DNA of 64,000 bases, from positions 3,815,581-3,879,580 of the forward strand of contig NZ_CP063169.1 of assembly GCF_014960965.1 (NCBI RefSeq), given 5' to 3'. The notes below the pieces were generated by a model, which searched no databases, had not been told where the DNA came from, and was given only the letters and a program-made list of their open reading frames with translations. Made by a program: the position numbers and the translations under genes. Origin of the DNA: Ruania alkalisoli. Lineage in GTDB: Bacteria > Actinomycetota > Actinomycetes > Actinomycetales > Beutenbergiaceae. Shown here piece after piece: positions 55,483-64,000 of this stretch; the stretch's first letter is position 1; each line of letters opens with the position of its first letter.

Positions 55483-56667
55483 TCAGCCCGCCGGCAACGC
55501 CACCAACTGCTCGATCCCCCGACCGGCCAGGTACGCAGCGTCGTGCCGCCGCTCGGCCCGGACCAGGGCCATCGGCTCCGGCTGCTGCAACCACACGGCC
55601 ATCACGTCCAGGTCTGGAATCCGGTCCGGAGGCAGCACCAGCGCGGCACGTCGCGGCTCGGGCGCCGTCGTACCCCCGGATCGCACCTGCTCGGCCAGCT
55701 CGGCAAAGACCTTCCCGATCGGCTTCAGCTCGTTGCCGACGGTCAGCAACCCCAGCTCGTACTCGAGGTTCGCGAACGCCGAGAACCGGCGGTCCACGTC
55801 GTGCGAGCACCACCAGGTGATGCCCTCCACCGACGGCGTCGCTACCGTCGCCGCCAGCAGGTCACCGGCGTAGCCGGTGGGGTCCGACACCCACTCCGGC
55901 GCCACGCCGAGCTCCTGCACCCAGACGGGTCGGACGCCGTCGGGCTGGGACGCCAGCGCTACCTGGACAAGGAAATCGGCCACGCGCAGGCTCCCCTGCT
56001 CACCGAACCGCGTGAGCGCACCGCTGAACCAGGGCCAGGCATGCACCGCGGCCATCGAGCCCGTGCTCGCGAGCAGCTCCGGGCTGGGCGAGGGCTCATC
56101 ATTGATCCAGGGCCGCTGGTCCACACCGATCACCACGTGAGCACGCGGGGCATGCTCGGAGATCGTCGCGACCATGGCGGTGCACCAGGCGTCGAGTGTG
56201 GCCTCGTCGGCCGGGTTCCATGCGGTGAGTACGTTCGGCTCGTTCCCGACGTCGTAGCCCCACAGGGCCGGGTGATCGGCGGTCCGCTCGCACACGGCGG
56301 CCAGCAGGTGCTGCTGCGCGGCGATCACCCAGGGGTCGGTGAAGATGTTGCGCTGGGTCTCGGTTGCCGTGTCCAGCAGCCAGGCGGGTCGGAAGTCGAA
56401 CCCGGAGAGCCACCCGTTCAGCACGGTGACGCAGACCTGCAGGTCCCGTTCGCCGGCGAGGTCGAGCAACTGCTCCAGCCGGTCGAGCATGACCGGCGAG
56501 ACCCACGCCGGGTTCGGTTGGAACCAGGGCCAGATGCACTGGATCCGGATGTGGTCGACCTCGAGCGCAGCCACCGCGTCCAGGTCGCGGGCGATGCTGG
56601 TGGCGTCCCAGTCCAGCCAGCAGTAGTACCAGTGCTGGGACGGAACGTAGTTCACTCCGATGCGCAT
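55483..56667 (-). CDS. GH5-like (cellulase-superfamily) glycoside hydrolase
   Basis: A 394-aa TIM-barrel hydrolase of clan GH-A. The acid/base E143 lies in GYDVGNEPN and the nucleophile E252 in VWVQELGV, with WPWFQPNP and HAWPWF as aromatic subsite segments. It lacks a signal peptide, so the substrate is an imported oligosaccharide. ATG at 56667 with GAGGAG upstream. Last gene of an operon after LacI and the FAD oxidoreductase; a 23-bp inverted repeat precedes it. Confidence 0.88.
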   Translation of the reverse strand: MRIGVNYVPSQHWYYCWLDWDATSIARDLDAVAALEVDHIRIQCIWPWFQPNPAWVSPVMLDRLEQLLDLAGERDLQVCVTVLNGWLSGFDFRPAWLLDTATETQRNIFTDPWVIAAQQHLLAAVCERTADHPALWGYDVGNEPNVLTAWNPADEATLDAWCTAMVATISEHAPRAHVVIGVDQRPWINDEPSPSPELLASTGSMAAVHAWPWFSGALTRFGEQGSLRVADFLVQVALASQPDGVRPVWVQELGVAPEWVSDPTGYAGDLLAATVATPSVEGITWWCSHDVDRRFSAFANLEYELGLLTVGNELKPIGKVFAELAEQVRSGGTTAPEPRRAALVLPPDRIPDLDVMAVWLQQPEPMALVRAERRHDAAYLAGRGIEQLVALPAG

Positions 56668-56692
56668 ACTTCTCCTCGTTGAACTCCCCCGC

Positions 56693-56747
56693 CGACCGCT
56701 GACTTCCTCGGCGTCTGGGCCGTGGACGCCGAGGAAGTCAGCGGTCG
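56693..56747. repeat. 23-bp perfect inverted repeat between FAD gene and GH5-like gene
   Basis: CGACCGCTGACTTCCTCGGC + GTC (56693-56715) has an exact reverse complement at 56725-56747 around nine bases. It sits between the end of the FAD oxidoreductase gene (56768) and the GH5-like start (56667) with no U-tract. It could be an mRNA processing or stabilising stem, an intrinsic terminator or an operator. Confidence 0.8.
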
Positions 56748-56767
56748 CGCGCGGGGTGGGCCCGGTG

Positions 56768-58372
56768 TCAGTACCCTTCGACCCCGTCGGGCCAGTGCAG
56801 TTCCACCCCGTCGGCTTCGAGGGCGGCCTGGAACTCCGCGAGCCCCTCGCCCTCGGCCACCTTGTGCGGTGCGGTTCCCTGCTCCAGGCACCAGGCCGCG
56901 AGCGCACCGGCTGATTCGCCGATGTTCCACTCCACCGGGTGCAGCCGGAACGCGCCGTTGGTGATGTGGGTGGTGCCGACGTTCTTCCCGGCGGCCAGCA
57001 GGTTGCTCATCCGCTGCGGTACGAGCGTGCCGAGCGGGATCTCGAACGGTGCGCAGGCGACGTCGATGTAGTTGTCGCCGCCGGTGGAGGGGTGCAGGTC
57101 GATGCGGTACATCCCCACACCCACCGAGTCGGGGAAGGTGGCCGGTCGGGCGTGGCCGCGCACGTCCACGGAGACGTCCTGCTCGATCACGGTCCGCAGC
57201 GCCTTGATGCGGCGCGACTCGCGGATGTAGGGCGCCTGGGCGAAGCCGTCGTCGGTACCGGTGGCCTGCGGCACTAGGCGCAGCCCCGGCCAACCTGTGC
57301 CGCCGTCGGGGCGCGGGGCCTCGGTCTGCAGCCAGTAGAACATGCTCAGCGCGAAGCGCTTGGCCTGGGCGAGGTGGTGCTCCACGTCCGGCACGTCCAC
57401 CACGGGCGAGTCCAGGTAGTCGATCATCGGCCAGTTCACGAGCACCTGGTCGCTCTCGTACGCCCCGGGCTCGAACAGGTCCCGGGCAATGATGCGCCGG
57501 AAGGTCCACAGCTCCTTGTCCCCGGCCGCCTGGCGCTGGTCGGCGGTCTGGTTCAGCGGGTCGTCGTTGATGTCCGGGGTGAACGTCCTGGTCACGGTGG
57601 CCAACGTCCGCGGGTCCGGCGCAGTCAGCGAGAGCATCGGCGCACCCCAATACTCCGGCTCATAGGAGCGCCAGTGGTCGTAATCCTCCGGGCGCTCGAT
57701 GGTGTGGTCGCCCTCGACGTGCTCGATCACGAAGCACCAGCTGATCGCCTGCTGGTTGTGCGGCTGAGCCTGCGCCGGCGCACTCGGCTCGCCGTGCTCC
57801 GACCGGGCCTCGAAGCCGGTCACGTACTCGGTGCCGGTCAGCGGCAGCAGGTCGCCGAGCTCGGTGGCATCGAGCACATAGTCGGCCTGAACCGTCGTCT
57901 CCTCGCCGGTGCGCACGTCGGCCACGGTGACCGCCCGGACCACGTCTCCCTCGACGTCGGCGCTCACCGGACGGGTGCGCTCGAGCACCCGGATGACCCC
58001 GGAGGATCGGAACGGGGCAAGCATGCTCTCGATCACGGCAGCGGCCACACGCGGCTCGGCGCAGATGCGGCTGACCATGCCGGCGCCGGGGTTGAGGTCC
58101 TTCTTCGCCTTGGCGCCCTCGGTGAGGGGGTAGTGGTCGCGGTAGTAGTCGCGGATCCCCTCACGCAGCCGGCGGTAGGAGGCGGTGACCCCGAACTCCT
58201 CCACCCACGTGTGCTCGTCGGCGGGTACGGCCTGGCTGGTCAGCTGGCCGCCGAGCCAGGGGTACTCCTCGGTCAGCACCACGCGGCGGCCGGCTCGCGC
58301 AGCAGCCAGGGCGGCAGCCACACCGCCCATCCCACCGCCAACCACCAGGACATCTGTCTGCATGTCAGTCAC
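56768..58372 (-). CDS. FAD-dependent oxidoreductase (FAD_oxidored type)
   Basis: A 534-aa flavoprotein. The N-terminal dinucleotide motif is VLVVGGGMGGVAAALAAARAG, followed by YVLDATELGDLLPLTG and a C-terminal GTTHITNGAFRLHPVEWNIGESAGALAAW block; family members work near polysaccharide lyases and glycosidases. The GTG at 58372 is chosen because GAGGAG lies seven bases upstream; an ATG at 58363 follows. It overlaps the LacI stop and is followed by the GH5-like gene, so all three are co-transcribed. It may oxidise a sugar unit. Confidence 0.85.
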   Translation of the reverse strand: MTDMQTDVLVVGGGMGGVAAALAAARAGRRVVLTEEYPWLGGQLTSQAVPADEHTWVEEFGVTASYRRLREGIRDYYRDHYPLTEGAKAKKDLNPGAGMVSRICAEPRVAAAVIESMLAPFRSSGVIRVLERTRPVSADVEGDVVRAVTVADVRTGEETTVQADYVLDATELGDLLPLTGTEYVTGFEARSEHGEPSAPAQAQPHNQQAISWCFVIEHVEGDHTIERPEDYDHWRSYEPEYWGAPMLSLTAPDPRTLATVTRTFTPDINDDPLNQTADQRQAAGDKELWTFRRIIARDLFEPGAYESDQVLVNWPMIDYLDSPVVDVPDVEHHLAQAKRFALSMFYWLQTEAPRPDGGTGWPGLRLVPQATGTDDGFAQAPYIRESRRIKALRTVIEQDVSVDVRGHARPATFPDSVGVGMYRIDLHPSTGGDNYIDVACAPFEIPLGTLVPQRMSNLLAAGKNVGTTHITNGAFRLHPVEWNIGESAGALAAWCLEQGTAPHKVAEGEGLAEFQAALEADGVELHWPDGVEGY

Positions 58373-59357
58373 TGAGTCTCTCCTCGGGCGCCGTCAGGGT
58401 GGTTCCACTCACCGTGGCGCAGGCGATGAGCGAACGGGTCTGGTTCAGGGAGTCATCGATGAGGTCGGTGAGTACGCGCACGCACTGCCGGCCGAGTTCG
58501 GTTCGTGGTGGCACGAGCCGGGTGATGCCGTCGGCACCAGGGGTGTCACCGAGCGCAATGAGGCTGATGCCCTGGCTGGCTGCCCGCTCCCGCAAAGCCA
58601 CGGCCCGCACCGGGTCCTCCACCACCACGACGGTGGCACTCCCGACGGCGGCCCAATCCGCCGCAGGATCCTCACCCTGGGTGGTACGCACCCGGGCCTG
58701 CACCCCGACGGCGTCCGTCGCCTGCGCGAAGCCCTTCGCCCGGTCTTCGCCCGCCTCACCTGGCTTGGGGTCGCGCAGCAGGAGCAGGTCGCGGTGGCCG
58801 AGGGCGAGCGCCTGCTCGACCAGGGCTCGGGTGGCGTTGACATAGTCGATACCGACGTAAGGGATCCCCGGGACATCCCGTCGGCCCACGGCCACGGCCG
58901 GGTGACCGTCCCGGACCAGACGCTCCAGGTCGCCGTCGGGCATCGAACGCCCGAGCAGGAGCACGCCATCGGATAGGCGCAGGCGGCTCTTGCCCGTGAA
59001 CAGGGTTCGCACTCCTTCGCGGACCGGGCCGGAGGTGAACATCAGCAGGTCGGCACCGACCTGCTCGGCCTCACTCTCGATCCCGCGCAGCAGCGGGGTG
59101 TAGAAGTCGACGTGCTCGGTGGGGAAGGCGGGTTCATAGGTGAACACGCCGAGGATCTTGTTATCGGCGCCCACGAGCCGGCGGGCGGCAGGGTCGGCCG
59201 TGTACTCCGTCTCCTCCAGCACCTGCTGCACCCGGCGGCGGGTCTCTTCGCCGATGCGGGCGGTGGGCGTGCCGTTGAGCACGAGCGACACGGTCGATTG
59301 ACTCACGCCGGCACGTGCAGCGATCTCGTGCTGGGTGATGCGGGGCGGGCGGGGCAC
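58365..59357 (-). CDS. LacI-family transcriptional regulator
   Basis: A 330-aa regulator. It has the LacI HTH (TQHEIAARAGVSQSTVSLVLNG) and a periplasmic-binding-protein-like sugar domain with GVLLLGRSMP, AVAVGRRDVPGIPYVGIDYVNATRALVEQALALGHR. GTG start with GAGGAG. First gene of an operon with the FAD oxidoreductase and GH5-like hydrolase. Confidence 0.93.
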   Translation of the reverse strand: MPRPPRITQHEIAARAGVSQSTVSLVLNGTPTARIGEETRRRVQQVLEETEYTADPAARRLVGADNKILGVFTYEPAFPTEHVDFYTPLLRGIESEAEQVGADLLMFTSGPVREGVRTLFTGKSRLRLSDGVLLLGRSMPDGDLERLVRDGHPAVAVGRRDVPGIPYVGIDYVNATRALVEQALALGHRDLLLLRDPKPGEAGEDRAKGFAQATDAVGVQARVRTTQGEDPAADWAAVGSATVVVVEDPVRAVALRERAASQGISLIALGDTPGADGITRLVPPRTELGRQCVRVLTDLIDDSLNQTRSLIACATVSGTTLTAPEERLSD

Positions 59358-59397
59358 GGCGGGGCTCCTCAGACGGCGGTCTGATGGAACGATATGT

Positions 59398-59413
59398 GAT
59401 CATACGCATTATC
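59398..59413. promoter_or_regulatory. LacI-type pseudo-palindrome
   Basis: GATCATACGCATTATC matches its reverse complement at 12 of 16 positions around a central CG, 41 bases before the lacI-type start; a likely autoregulatory operator. Confidence 0.5.
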
Positions 59414-59626
59414 AGAAGGAGAGGGCCCCGTCGGTAGTTCGCTGACCCTCCCCGACCGGCCCCGCTGACCGCCTCGACCCGGCTACGCCAAGTCGCGGCA
59501 GCATTGTGCGACAGACTGACGCAACCGTGTCGCTCCGGTCAGGCGTGGACGCGTCGGCGGCAGCCCAGGCCGGTCTGGTTGGATCAGACCTGGCTGGACG
59601 AGGAACTCACAGACGAGAGGGAGCCG

Positions 59627-60637
59627 ATGTACGAGTACGCACTGGACGACGACCGCCTGCACTGGACCGGCCTGGTGAACCTGGAGCACTCAGGCACCGA
59701 TCGCTGGCAGCCGTGGCGACTTCCGGCCGATGCCGGGCTCGACTCGATGTCACCGGAACTGGCTTCGCGTGCGCGGATGGCGTCTGGGGCGTGTACCCGG
59801 CTCGTGACCGATGCGACTGTGCTGGACCTGACCATCGACTCGAGCGAGGATCAGGACGACCCCCGGCCGGTGGACATCGTGGCCGGCGGCAGCGTGATAG
59901 CGAGCGTGCTGCCTGACACCTCCGGGCACGTGCGCGCGGACCTTCCCGCTGGGTCGAAGGAGGTCGAGATCTGGTGGCCGCAGTGGGGTGAGCTGACCCT
60001 GGGCCCCATCCGCACCGACGCCCCGGTCCAGGCGACAGGGTGGCAACCGGCGCTGCGCTGGGTGACCTACGGCAGTTCGATCACCCACTGCCGCAGCGCC
60101 GACTCCCCCACCGGCACCTGGCCGGCGCTCGTCGCCCGCGCACGCAACTGGGACCTGACCTCGCTCGGATTCGGCGGCCAGTGCCACCTCGACCCGGTCG
60201 CCATCCGCACGATCCGCGACCGCCCGGCTGACCTCATCTCCCTCTGCCTGGGGATCAACATCCAGGGCGGCGGCACGTTCAATGCCCGCACCCTGGGCCC
60301 TCAGGTGGCCGGCGCCATCGAACACATCCGGGAGGGACACCCGCACACCCCGATCGCCGTGATCACGCCGATCGCCTCACCGGACCGGGAGCAGCAGCCG
60401 GGAGGGGCGGGTCTCACGCTTGCCCAGGTTCGGGAGATCGTCGGCGAGGCGGCCGCGAACGTCGTCGAGCGTGGGGATTCTGATCTCCATGTCGTCGACG
60501 GACTGAGCATCATCGGCGCCGGCGATGCTCACCTCATGCCCGACGGGCTGCACCCCGGCCCAGAGGGGTACCGGCTGATGGCGGAGCGAATCGGGCCGGT
60601 TCTGGAGGGGATTGCTGGTCAGACCACCGGCGCCTAA
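59627..60637 (+). CDS. SGNH/GDSL-type esterase
   Basis: A 336-aa esterase. Residues 1-140 form a beta-sandwich-like domain (LHWTGLVNLEHSGTDRWQPWRLP). The SGNH hydrolase then has its blocks: nucleophile in VTYGSSITHC, Gly in LGFGGQC, Asn in LCLGINI, and DGLHPGPEGY with the catalytic Asp and His. The two-domain order resembles SsfX3-type esterases. It probably de-acylates a sugar or small molecule. ATG with GAGAGGGAG upstream. Confidence 0.88.
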   Translation: MYEYALDDDRLHWTGLVNLEHSGTDRWQPWRLPADAGLDSMSPELASRARMASGACTRLVTDATVLDLTIDSSEDQDDPRPVDIVAGGSVIASVLPDTSGHVRADLPAGSKEVEIWWPQWGELTLGPIRTDAPVQATGWQPALRWVTYGSSITHCRSADSPTGTWPALVARARNWDLTSLGFGGQCHLDPVAIRTIRDRPADLISLCLGINIQGGGTFNARTLGPQVAGAIEHIREGHPHTPIAVITPIASPDREQQPGGAGLTLAQVREIVGEAAANVVERGDSDLHVVDGLSIIGAGDAHLMPDGLHPGPEGYRLMAERIGPVLEGIAGQTTGA

Positions 60638-60647
60638 GTGCGACCGA

Positions 60648-60691
60648 GCGGTCTTCGCGAGCTGGATAGACGACCAGCTCGTGAAGACCGC
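60648..60691. terminator. Bidirectional hairpin between convergent genes
   Basis: GCGGTCTTCGCGAGCTGG (60648-60665) pairs with 60674-60691 over 18 bp with one G-U position and an eight-base loop, between the SGNH gene and the convergent beta-propeller gene. No U-tract. Confidence 0.65.
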
Positions 60692-60824
60692 CCAGCCGCC
60701 GGGAACGCCATGACGGAATGCCTCTTGAGGGCTGCCACGCATCTGTCCGTCCCGGGATCGCGACCTTCGGGCGAAAGTTGCACGACCAGCCCACAACCAC
60801 TGCGACATTCGGGCTACGGAGGCA

Positions 60825-63119
60825 TCAACGCACCTGGGCAGCAGGCAGGGCATTGGCGGCGAGCCGCAGCGCGGATCTAACCTCAGGTGAACCGACCTCA
60901 TCTATCAGTGCAGACAGCCGTTCCCATGCCCGCTCCGCTGGCCGACCACTCCTGCGTTCCATCACACTAAGGTCGGCCCGTAGACGCATCGCAACAGACT
61001 GATGAACTCGACCACTATCGAGATAGTAGTCAACAAGGCTTTGCACTTCGTCGGTCGCCGATGCCACGTCGCGAACGGAAATCAGTCGCCGGTCACGCAG
61101 GGTGTATAGAATTCCATCCTCGTCTACAGCAAGGTCGGGGCGCCCGTACCATGAGTCCCCGAGATTCTCGACCAGTGGCGTCCACTCATAGTTCGCCAGA
61201 CTTACGCGATACATGGCCTCCTGGGTGACGTGATACATCGTGCCATTGGCGAGGAGCAATTTCTGCGGGCCGGCACTGCCTTGACCGTGAGGCGCATCCT
61301 GCTGATGCAACACTTCGCGAGCGCTCGTATCAAAAGCGAAGAATGAGCGTACGCCGCTGACCGGCTCGTACGCGAGGCCATACAGCACGCCATCACCCGC
61401 CACCATCGACTGAATCAGCCCTCCGGAAAGATCGGGCTGCACGACCCAGTCCGGTTCCGGGCTCAGCGGATTCCACGCAGCCAGGTGTCCCGGCTGATTG
61501 GGCTCTGATCCACCTGCCTGCCGCACTCCATGAACACTCGCCACGTAGGCCATTCCATCTGAACCAACCGCAAGGGAACGCAGCGACTCCTCGTCACCAA
61601 ACGGATCGAGACGCTCCTCCCACTCACCAGAGTCCGGAGCGTAGACGATCAGGGCACCACCGCCGTTGTCAGCTTCTAGTGTGACGAGGACACGTTCGTG
61701 AACGCCGTCCCACGCCACATCCCACGGCCGGTTGTACCGGTACGGACGCCCAGGAGTTGATGGGAACCCGAACTCCTGTATCGGCGACTCACCGGGAACG
61801 TGGGTCCACATGCCGCGAGCGGAATACGACGGCGCAAAGAGCGTATCCTCCAGCACGAGCATCGACTTCACCTCACCCGGAATCGCGAGGTTGGACACAT
61901 TGCCAACCTCGGCTTCATGTGCGGCGACCACCTGGGTGCCACCCACGTAGACCCGGCCGTTTCCCGCTGCGATAGACATGCCGAGAACAGGGTCCGATTG
62001 AGCACCTACATCGAGAAGACTGCGACGCTCCGCGTGTCCATTCGCCACGTCGTAGGAGACGACCGTACCGTCATCCATACCCGCATAGATGACACCGGCA
62101 GCATGACCCAAACCCCATGCGAAATTGTGAGGCGACAGTTCAGCAACCTTCTCTACAGAATTCGATACTCTGGAATAGCGGTAGAGGTCGTGACCCGCAA
62201 CGTACACATCGTCTTCGACCGCCATGAACTGACTGCGCGTGTTGACCACGGAGGGGCCGAGCGCAACGGTGGAGAAGTCGTCCAGCGAGAGGACCGCCAT
62301 CCCTCCGAGTCCACGCAGATACAACTCTCCACCAAGGACCCCCAACCACCCGACTGTCCCCGGGTCGATCTCTGGAGGCAACGGCACCAGCGACACCTCA
62401 CGAGTCGTCCGGTTGACCTGGAAGAGCCCGTCCTCACTCGCCACGAACACCAGCGTCTCAGTCGCAGCAACAGCTCGCGCCATGGTGCCGTTCGAACCGA
62501 TCAGCCCAAGACTTTCAGTCGCTCCGGTCGTCGGGTCGATCTCGTACAGGCGGGCAGGTCGTCCAGTGGCGTAGAGCATCCCGTCCGGCGCAACAGCGAG
62601 GACGATGTTTCGATTCAGACCCGGCCGTGCCAGTGGCTCCGGTTTCGCACCTGGATCCGTCATATCCCAGCGAAAGATGCTGGCCTCACCGGCGGATAGC
62701 AAGTTCGGCACCGCATTCCCAGTGAACATGACGCCGTCCCTCTCCACCATCGACTTCACCATCCCGGTGGAGCCCACGTCGACGGCGTCAGTGACGCGCC
62801 CCTCACTGGTGTCATATCCAAGCACCTGAAGAGGACTGCGATTCCTAGTGCCGACGTAGAACATTCCGTCATGGGCCATACCACTGAACAGCACCAAACC
62901 CTGTACACCAACGCCGAGATCGCGCACCTCCGGCGCCTCGTTTCGCGCCCCCGGACTGCTGGACTCGTCTCGACCCAGGGCTGAGGCACTGGTGCCGACC
63001 ACCCCTGTAGCACCAAGTGTCGCTACGCCACCTCCGACTTGCAGCAACGCTCGGCGGCTCAGCGCGCGCTCGCGCTGGACTCGCGGATCGACCTTCTGTT
63101 GCGAGTTTCGGCGTCCCAT
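60825..63119 (-). CDS. Tat-secreted beta-propeller (quinoprotein-like) protein
   Basis: A 764-aa exported protein. A twin-arginine signal (LSRRALLQVGGGVATLGA) leads to repeated WD/PQQ-like propeller blades (DGMFYVGTRNRSPLQVLGYD, DGMLYATGRPARLYEIDPTTGATESLG, NGTMYHVTQEAMYRVS). A roughly 80-residue helical tail follows (ATDEVQSLVDYYLDSGRV to RSALRLAANALPAAQ). It looks like a scaffold or sensing domain rather than an enzyme with known residues. ATG at 63119 with AGGAGG six bases upstream. The base composition appears lower in GC than its neighbours, hinting at transfer. Divergent from a ROK regulator. Confidence 0.82.
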   Translation of the reverse strand: MGRRNSQQKVDPRVQRERALSRRALLQVGGGVATLGATGVVGTSASALGRDESSSPGARNEAPEVRDLGVGVQGLVLFSGMAHDGMFYVGTRNRSPLQVLGYDTSEGRVTDAVDVGSTGMVKSMVERDGVMFTGNAVPNLLSAGEASIFRWDMTDPGAKPEPLARPGLNRNIVLAVAPDGMLYATGRPARLYEIDPTTGATESLGLIGSNGTMARAVAATETLVFVASEDGLFQVNRTTREVSLVPLPPEIDPGTVGWLGVLGGELYLRGLGGMAVLSLDDFSTVALGPSVVNTRSQFMAVEDDVYVAGHDLYRYSRVSNSVEKVAELSPHNFAWGLGHAAGVIYAGMDDGTVVSYDVANGHAERRSLLDVGAQSDPVLGMSIAAGNGRVYVGGTQVVAAHEAEVGNVSNLAIPGEVKSMLVLEDTLFAPSYSARGMWTHVPGESPIQEFGFPSTPGRPYRYNRPWDVAWDGVHERVLVTLEADNGGGALIVYAPDSGEWEERLDPFGDEESLRSLAVGSDGMAYVASVHGVRQAGGSEPNQPGHLAAWNPLSPEPDWVVQPDLSGGLIQSMVAGDGVLYGLAYEPVSGVRSFFAFDTSAREVLHQQDAPHGQGSAGPQKLLLANGTMYHVTQEAMYRVSLANYEWTPLVENLGDSWYGRPDLAVDEDGILYTLRDRRLISVRDVASATDEVQSLVDYYLDSGRVHQSVAMRLRADLSVMERRSGRPAERAWERLSALIDEVGSPEVRSALRLAANALPAAQVR

Positions 63120-63468
63120 ATGCTCCTCCTTGAGCGAGTTTTCTTCGGTCACCATCCAAACTAGTGGGAGATCCGACACCTGTCTAGACGCCATTCCTCG
63201 ACAGGAGGTCGCCCGCAGAGCACTGCTACGCACAATCGAATCCCCCTTGCCACGCTTCCGACTGAGCCAGAACGCGGACAGGCAGCGCTGCGAACGGCTA
63301 ACCCCACCCAACGAGCACATGACCGGATCGAAGGCGCAGAGAGGAACACCTACGAGCTCCGCCGCTACCCACCACACGGGAGGGTCGCCAGCCACGCTGG
63401 GGGGCGCATTCCGCACCGGCACTTGACCCCATATAGTCTAGTGACCAAATAAAGAGGAGGGACGCGAC
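63120..63468. other. Divergent intergenic region upstream of the beta-propeller and ROK genes
   Basis: This 349-base stretch has no convincing gene. It holds CTAGTG near 63161 and GTCTAGTGACC near 63436, possible parts of ROK operators, and a GAGGAGGG ribosome-binding site for the ROK gene. No firm promoter is assigned. Confidence 0.6.
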
Positions 63469-64000
63469 GTGACACGCTCGACTCTCGGTGTCAGTTGGAC
63501 TCAACCGGCGAACAAGGGTTTGATTCGCCAGATCAATGAGGCCCGGGTACTGGACGTGCTCCGGGTCAACGGGCCGACGGCTCGTGCCCGGATCGCCCAG
63601 ATCACCGGCCTGAGTCCCGCCACCGTCACGCAGATCACCGCCCAGTTGATCGAGCATGCCCGGATCCGGGAGGCGGACTCGGTCCGCTCCACCCGGGGCC
63701 GCCCCGCCCAGTTGCTGGAGCTGGACCGCTCGCACGTGCGAGTGATCGGAATCGACATCAGCCGCGAACATCTGGTCGCGGTGGCCATCGACCTCACCGG
63801 CGAGGTCGTGCTGCGGCGGCGAATGACACGCCGCGGGACTGACGCCCACACCGCTGTGGACGACGTCACGACCCTGATCGGAAGGCTTCGCAAGGACGTC
63901 TCCTCCCAGGAGTTGGTCGGGGTGGGGATTGCCGTCTCCGGCACGGTCGATGCCGAGCAGGGATCGGTCGTACACTCCGGACTCCTCGGCTGGGACGACG
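63469..64000 (+). CDS. ROK-family transcriptional regulator, partial (cut by window edge)
   Basis: At least 177 codons from GTG 63469; the gene continues beyond the window. The visible part is a winged helix (ARVLDVLRVNGPTARARIAQITGLSPATVTQITAQL) followed by the start of the ROK kinase-like domain (VRVIGIDISREHLVAVAIDLTGEVVLRRR, then GVGIAVSGTVD). GAGGAGGG lies upstream. Likely controls the divergent beta-propeller gene and an adjacent carbohydrate locus. Confidence 0.9.
   Translation, partial: MTRSTLGVSWTQPANKGLIRQINEARVLDVLRVNGPTARARIAQITGLSPATVTQITAQLIEHARIREADSVRSTRGRPAQLLELDRSHVRVIGIDISREHLVAVAIDLTGEVVLRRRMTRRGTDAHTAVDDVTTLIGRLRKDVSSQELVGVGIAVSGTVDAEQGSVVHSGLLGWDD

Overview
The window is chromosomal DNA from a high-GC Gram-positive bacterium. 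The markers are an HspR-controlled dnaK-grpE-dnaJ-hspR operon with HAIR-type operators, an LPXTG-anchored wall protein, DinB/mycothiol-dependent maleylpyruvate-isomerase-like enzymes, Tat-secreted proteins, many GTG starts and tightly overlapping genes. This points to Actinomycetota, probably order Micrococcales (Ruania/Beutenbergia-like). The genus-level guess is an inference from gene content only. No rRNA, tRNA, CRISPR array, insertion sequence or replication origin was recognised.

Layout. 0.1-5.4 kb: a glycan-utilisation unit with a sulfatase, an Asp-box (BNR/sialidase-like) protein and a GntR/FCD regulator on the minus strand, divergent from a Tat-secreted parallel beta-helix protein. 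The shared promoter region carries two perfect palindromes. 5.6-16 kb: housekeeping and metabolic genes (amidase, threonine dehydrogenase and KBL ligase, dodecin, prolyl oligopeptidase, an unknown two-gene overlapping module, an MDMPI-like protein with a PNPOx-family oxidase, a DUF4282-type membrane protein). 16.2-20.6 kb: the dnaK chaperone operon. 20.6-24.2 kb: an AbiEi/DUF559-like protein, a YtrA-type GntR/ABC transporter operon behind a 34-bp palindrome, and an RHH antitoxin followed by a wrecked Doc toxin. 24.2-26.9 kb: an operon of a KAS III-like thiolase-fold enzyme, a haem-oxygenase-like diiron protein and an unrecognised protein. 27-34.7 kb: an ArsR/SRPBCC/TIGR03086-like operon, a GH13 enzyme, an LPXTG choice-of-anchor-A protein, a linear-amide hydrolase, an SDR, and a flavodoxin-fold oxidoreductase divergent from HxlR.

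34.7-41.4 kb: a complete sugar ABC importer (MsmK-type ATPase, two permeases, binding protein) with a Gfo/Idh dehydrogenase, divergent from a ROK regulator. 41.4-45 kb: a nucleotidyltransferase and an arsenic operon (acr3, an ArsR-ArsC fusion, a second arsC). 45-54.3 kb: a second glycan locus with a sulfatase, a binding protein plus two permeases lacking an ATPase, a MurQ-like etherase, a GH89 alpha-N-acetylglucosaminidase and a Gfo/Idh protein, next to a tandem Lrp/AsnC regulator. 55.5-60.6 kb: a LacI regulator, an FAD oxidoreductase and a GH5-like hydrolase in one minus-strand operon, then an SGNH esterase. 60.8-64 kb: a Tat-secreted beta-propeller protein divergent from a ROK regulator cut by the window edge.

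Reading across the window, at least three regulated carbohydrate loci (about 0-5, 34-41 and 45-60 kb) supply secreted or cytosolic hydrolases, sulfatases, importers and sugar-modifying dehydrogenases. The glycan chemistry suggested by GH89, sulfatase and MurQ is alpha-GlcNAc-containing, possibly sulfated and/or lactyl-ether-containing material. The least explained unit is the KAS III / diiron-oxidase-like / unknown-protein operon at 24.2-26.9 kb.
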